Part shown: positions 60,601-64,000 of the stretch, piece after piece
Layout of the letters: every line of letters starts with the position of its first letter
Numbering within the stretch: position 1 is the stretch's first letter
From: Beta vulgaris subsp. vulgaris
Lineage: Eukaryota > Streptophyta > Magnoliopsida > Caryophyllales > Amaranthaceae
Length of the DNA stretch: 64,000 bases
Direction: 5' to 3'
NCBI RefSeq assembly: GCF_026745355.1
Contig: NC_079202.1
Coordinates: 36,593,043 to 36,657,042, forward strand
Notes under the pieces: generated by a model
The model's database searches: none
What the model was told of the DNA's origin: nothing
The model's input: only the letters and a program-made list of their open reading frames with translations
Program-made: the position numbers and the translations under genes

Positions 60601-63600
60601 ATGAGAAATATAGTGGTAGCTGGTAAGGGTCTTGTACTCTTGTTTGAGCATAGCATTCCGTGTAAAGAAATGTTGTAATTGTGATTGCTCCAGGTAGTGA
60701 TAACAAATCAATTCCTGTTTCTTTCTTTTTACCTCTATAGCTGAAGATGACCTCAACTCTCCTAAATCTAGCGAAAAGCTGCTATACATATACTATGATA
60801 CTATAGAAGCGATAGAGACCACCTCAAGGGAACTGAACACTCTTCTTTTAGTGGATTTAGCTTCAATGAGCCAATTTGGTTTACCATAAATGGTTAAATG
60901 CATCCCTGAGAATTAAAAGTTTTAATTACTCTCTATGAATATTGCAGTCATTTGCTCATTTCCCAAGTATGATAAGGAAAGCAGAGGTAATTGTTAGGGG
61001 TGAATGGGTGATTTAGAGTGTAAACTGAGTGTATCTATATAGTGAGGGAGAAAAGACGCAAGCATAGTTGAGACTGCATTATTGGATCTGGCTGTGTGGC
61101 TTCTCCCAGGCCTTCAAACTTCAAAGTCATATTCTAGCTAGACTCAGAAAGTTGTTAGCTGAGCTGGTAGATATATACACTTATTAGCTTCACGTAATGT
61201 ACAAATTTTATTTTGAAACATATTTGTTATTTTCTCCTTAGAAATACCTTTTTTTTTAAGACAACCTTTAGATCCGGGCCTCCCGACATACCTTTTGGAT
61301 TCTTCCCCTGGTAAAGAGGCTTATGCTTCAAGTATTAATAACTAGCATTTTTTGCACGCTATGCGTGCGTGTCCAATTAATGTTTTTCTGTTTTTCTCAA
61401 TTAGTTATTCATCAGTGTTATAAAAAATTTGATTCGAAAATACATTTATAATTATTGTTAACTTCTTACTATATTTTTCTTAAATCAATGTTTCATTGGT
61501 TTTATTAGTTATTTGTTCATCATTATTCAAATATATTATCGAGAGAAAGAAATATACATCAAAAGAAAGTCTGTGCTCAAATAAAGTGGAAGAATTTATG
61601 TATCAGGTTCAATTGTCGAAAAGAGTTTGATTTATATAATAGAGATTACCGAAGAATAATCAACATTTAGGTTTTAAAATATTATGAGTATAATTATTAT
61701 GAAATTCAAAATTTTATTTTTTTTTCTATTCGTGTCAATCAAGTTATATTATCAATTTAATTTTTGAATAACTTTTTTTCACATGTAGGTAATAAGAGGA
61801 AATCATTCTCCTTAATTTAATATTTAATTGAAATTTCAAATTCAATTTCATTATTAACTTGTTCAATATATATGGCAAATAGGAAGAAGAAAAGATTTAT
61901 ATGACAATTTAATTTCATTAAGGGTATATTAGACTTTTTATGAGAGGACACCATCTTCCTCCCCCCTTCGCTTATATAATAGAGATGGGTAGAGCTGATA
62001 TCATACCTCTAGCGATGCATGGACATGGAAAACCAGTACTTCCAACAATAACCCGGATAAAGTAGAGTAGAGTATCTCACTTGCGTATTCTTGTGTTTTT
62101 CTAGGTATGAATATATGTAGTGGTATAATAGCTAATTAGCAAATAGAAAGAAAAAGTTGGTTTGCCATAATCTTGCATATTTCAAAACTGTTATGAGGTG
62201 ATTGAATTATTTTGGCGTAGCGCTCCAATCATGTTAAGAGATTATGTAATGCTCTTTCTCTGTTGTTCTTGAATTTCTTTCCCTGGTCATTGTCAGCCTA
62301 AAATCTTATTACTGTTAATTATATTACATACATTGTTGAACTACATGATATTTTAACCATGGTTGAGCTGGTCTTATATGTGGTAAGTGATAACTCAGAA
62401 ATCAGAGGCATATGTCTTGCTGACTTCTCCTGTGAATTAGGATTTTTTGGTTTGTCGCACACTTTCCTCTTGATGCTAGATTCGAGCCTCCGAAAATTTT
62501 CGGGTCAAGGCTGTACCTAGTTGACCACCTCGGAATTGTAGTTCCCATGTGCACTCTTGTTGTCATACTCGTCATGTCATAATTTTGCTTGTGACATTTA
62601 GATTCCTGTGTTTGCATTGGCATTATGCGACATTGTATCATGAGAATAAGTATATGTTTGGATATGGTTTGTACGTTCTTGGCATCGGTGTATTATGCAC
62701 TGGAGAAATTGTATAGCTTGCAAAATCTGTACTCTGTTGCTCTCTTGTGACTTGGAAAACACTTTTCTTTGTTTACTTCTATCTCCTCTGTCCTTCTGTG
62801 ATTCATTGTGGTAAGTGGCTGCCTAGCAATGCCCTCATCTCTTTATGGTAGAGTCTTTCTACACTTTCAGCTATGTTATTTGGACTGGGGTCTGGGGTAT
62901 GCTTATATGTCACCGTACGAGTCCAAGTGTTGGACCCAGCAATTTCATGAAAAATTTCCATGGTTTTGGTCCAAAAGGAAATTTTTAAGTGTCCATCCCC
63001 ATGTTTGGATATTGATATTTGACATGGGTATCATAGTTTGAAAATACGGTTTCGGTCACAGTTGCGGTAACGGTCACGGTGATGTGGGAACGGGGATGAT
63101 GCGGTTGTCGTACCGCCGAATATCGGCTTAAACCATGAAATATCCCCCAAACCCGCCTAAAATGCGGTTTTTTTACATCTTTACGATGCGGGTAATATCG
63201 ATTCGGTAGATTTGAAAACCTTTACGATACGGGCGATACGATACGATGCAGCCTTGTTATGATACCATGATGGGTATTAAAAAGGTGAAATGAAGCAGTT
63301 GAGTAACATAGTTCATTTTTTTACGATTTTATTCCCCATTAAGTATTTCCATGACCATTTGAACAGTGACATCTGTTTCGCAGCTGCTTGTAGTACTTAT
63401 GTAGAGTATCCTGTTTCGCTATCATAAATTAATATCACATAATTAACAGGCTATTCCCCAACCACCAAAAACACATCAGAGCATGTGTGATTGTATAGGA
63501 CCTGGGTTGACAATATTTAAATAAATTTATCTTCTTCGAAACCATGGATAGCTTAACATGTGTTTGCTCCAAATTTGATTCGTAATATTCGTTATTCAGT

Positions 63601-63987
63601 TACTCTTATAAGTATCTGTTGCCTGCATGGCTGCATGTATTTGTGTGTATCATTTTTTCGATGACTGAATACTTTATTTTTGTCAATATTCACTTACCTT
63701 TTCAGGGCAGTGGTGTTCGCAATCACATCTTTGTTGGATTGTATGATATATGGGTCTTGGGTCATAGTGCCTCTTAATTTTCTGAAATTCAACTTTCTTT
63801 CCTCTGGTGGAGATTATTATGGAACTCATCCATGGCACTGGTACTTCACTCAAGGCTTTCCTGTGATGCTCTTCACCTTCTTGCCATTTTGTGTGGCGGG
63901 CGTCATTTACTCTAAATGTTGGAGGCTCTCTGGCTTAATTGGGTGGGTTGTAGGCATGTACAGTGTGCTAGGTCATAAAGAATTCAG
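57684..63987 (+). CDS. PIGB: GPI mannosyltransferase 3 (PIG-B/GPI10), 3' end cut by window
   Basis: PIG-B is a multi-pass ER membrane enzyme of glycosyltransferase family 22 that adds the third mannose of the GPI anchor from dolichol-phosphate mannose. Exons: 57684-57913, 58011-58128, 58229-58333, 58945-59231 and 63706-63987, giving about 340 of some 550 residues; the rest lies to the right. Junctions are GT-AG and phases close. The family signature TYFNPDEHWQSLEVAH, with the acidic pair of the first luminal loop, is at residues 53-68, then GHLTWEWKRGIRSYLHP, APRLLQSVFAA, CAVRPTSAIVWLY and SSGGDYYGTHPWHWYFTQGF. ATG codons at 57684, 57687 and 57693 are all possible starts; 57639 is in frame but lies before the splice acceptor. 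No damage was seen. Confidence 0.94.
59463..59493 (+). repeat. Poly-G tract
   Basis: A run of about 16 G followed by AGGGGGGAGGGGGGAG inside PIGB intron 4. Runs like this can form G-quadruplexes and are often miscounted in sequencing. Confidence 0.9.
59586..62040 (+). repeat. Two-copy ~0.9-kb tandem duplication in PIGB intron 4
   Basis: Copy 1 (about 59586-60497) and copy 2 (about 60498-62040) share long stretches, for example GAGAAGGGGATTTTTCTTTG, TGTAATTGTGATTGCTCCA, CAAATCAATTCCTGTTTCTT, TCAAACTTCAAAGT and TGCATGGACATGG-type ends. Without the 644-bp Helitron, copy 2 is about the same length as copy 1. Both carry fragments that read like coding sequence (LDPGLPTYLLDFFLGK in copy 1), of unknown origin and broken in copy 2. 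Confidence 0.85.
61342..61985 (-). mobile_element. Non-autonomous Helitron, 644 bp
   Basis: On the minus strand it starts TCTCTATTATATAAGCGAAG (61985 downward) and ends with hairpin GCACGCATAGCGTGC, then AAAAAATGCTAG (61342) followed by T. It inserted between A and T with no duplication. The other copy of the surrounding tandem repeat reads AAGTATTAATAATGAGTAG at about 60439-60457, the uninterrupted site, against AAGTATTAATAA and TGGGTAG on either side of the element. It has the same ends as the 11371-11620 element. No coding capacity. Confidence 0.93.
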
Positions 63988-64000
63988 GTGCATCCTAAAT

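Larger units (their letters stand above)
59232..63705 (+). other. PIGB intron 4 (4.5 kb) with tandem duplication and Helitron
   Basis: Between the exon ending CCTATTGG and the exon starting GGCAGTGG. It holds a G-tract (59463-59493), a two-copy tandem duplication (about 59586-62040), a Helitron (61342-61985) and, at about 63040-63250, a CG-rich patch with GGTAACGGTCACGG, ATGCGGTTTT and ACGATACGGG-type motifs of unknown origin. No other gene was recognised in it. Confidence 0.75.

Overview
This is nuclear DNA of a flowering plant, most likely a eudicot. The evidence is intron-rich genes with GT-AG splicing, AT-rich intergenic DNA, and plant-type Ty3/gypsy, Ty1/copia, CACTA, Helitron, PIF/Harbinger and Stowaway-like elements. 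The family or species cannot be fixed from this sequence. No prokaryotic system, CRISPR array, rRNA or tRNA gene was seen.

Two host genes are recognised, and each runs off one end. On the minus strand, 1-10908 encodes the cohesin subunit SCC3 (SA/STAG family): 17 exons are present, with its start codon at 10908 and its C-terminal part beyond the left edge. On the plus strand, 57684 to the right edge encodes GPI mannosyltransferase 3 (PIGB/GPI10), with a probable non-coding first exon ending at 56344. Five coding exons are present and the C-terminal part is missing. Both genes have multi-kilobase introns loaded with repeats.

The 45 kb between them is layered transposon debris. From left to right: a 250-bp Helitron (11371-11620); a decayed PIF/Harbinger transposase; two Stowaway-like MITEs set in a 1.5-kb pentanucleotide (ATATT)n array; and a decayed Tat-lineage Ty3/gypsy element (about 16511-36185). 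The gypsy element has been split three times: by a 4.28-kb probable solo LTR (19866-24148), a 1.1-kb CACTA element (25254-26358) and a 6.36-kb CACTA element (27115-33472). Each insertion has a clean target-site duplication. The 6.36-kb CACTA element carries exon pieces of at least two unrelated host genes, a TRM5-type tRNA methyltransferase and a NAK/AAK1-type kinase.

Next come two truncated copia elements in opposite orientation (36186-41758), a short copia LTR remnant, AT-rich repeat families, a third CACTA element nested inside a MITE (46560-48290), an LTR-like stretch, a three-fold 0.8-kb repeat (51541-53890), and the helicase tail and 3' end of an autonomous-type Helitron (54603-56033).

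The most informative structures are the gene-capturing CACTA element, the set of nested insertions that gives a relative order of events, and a Helitron in PIGB intron 4. That Helitron interrupts one copy of a tandem duplication whose other copy preserves the empty site. Nothing seen demands a wholly new biological system.
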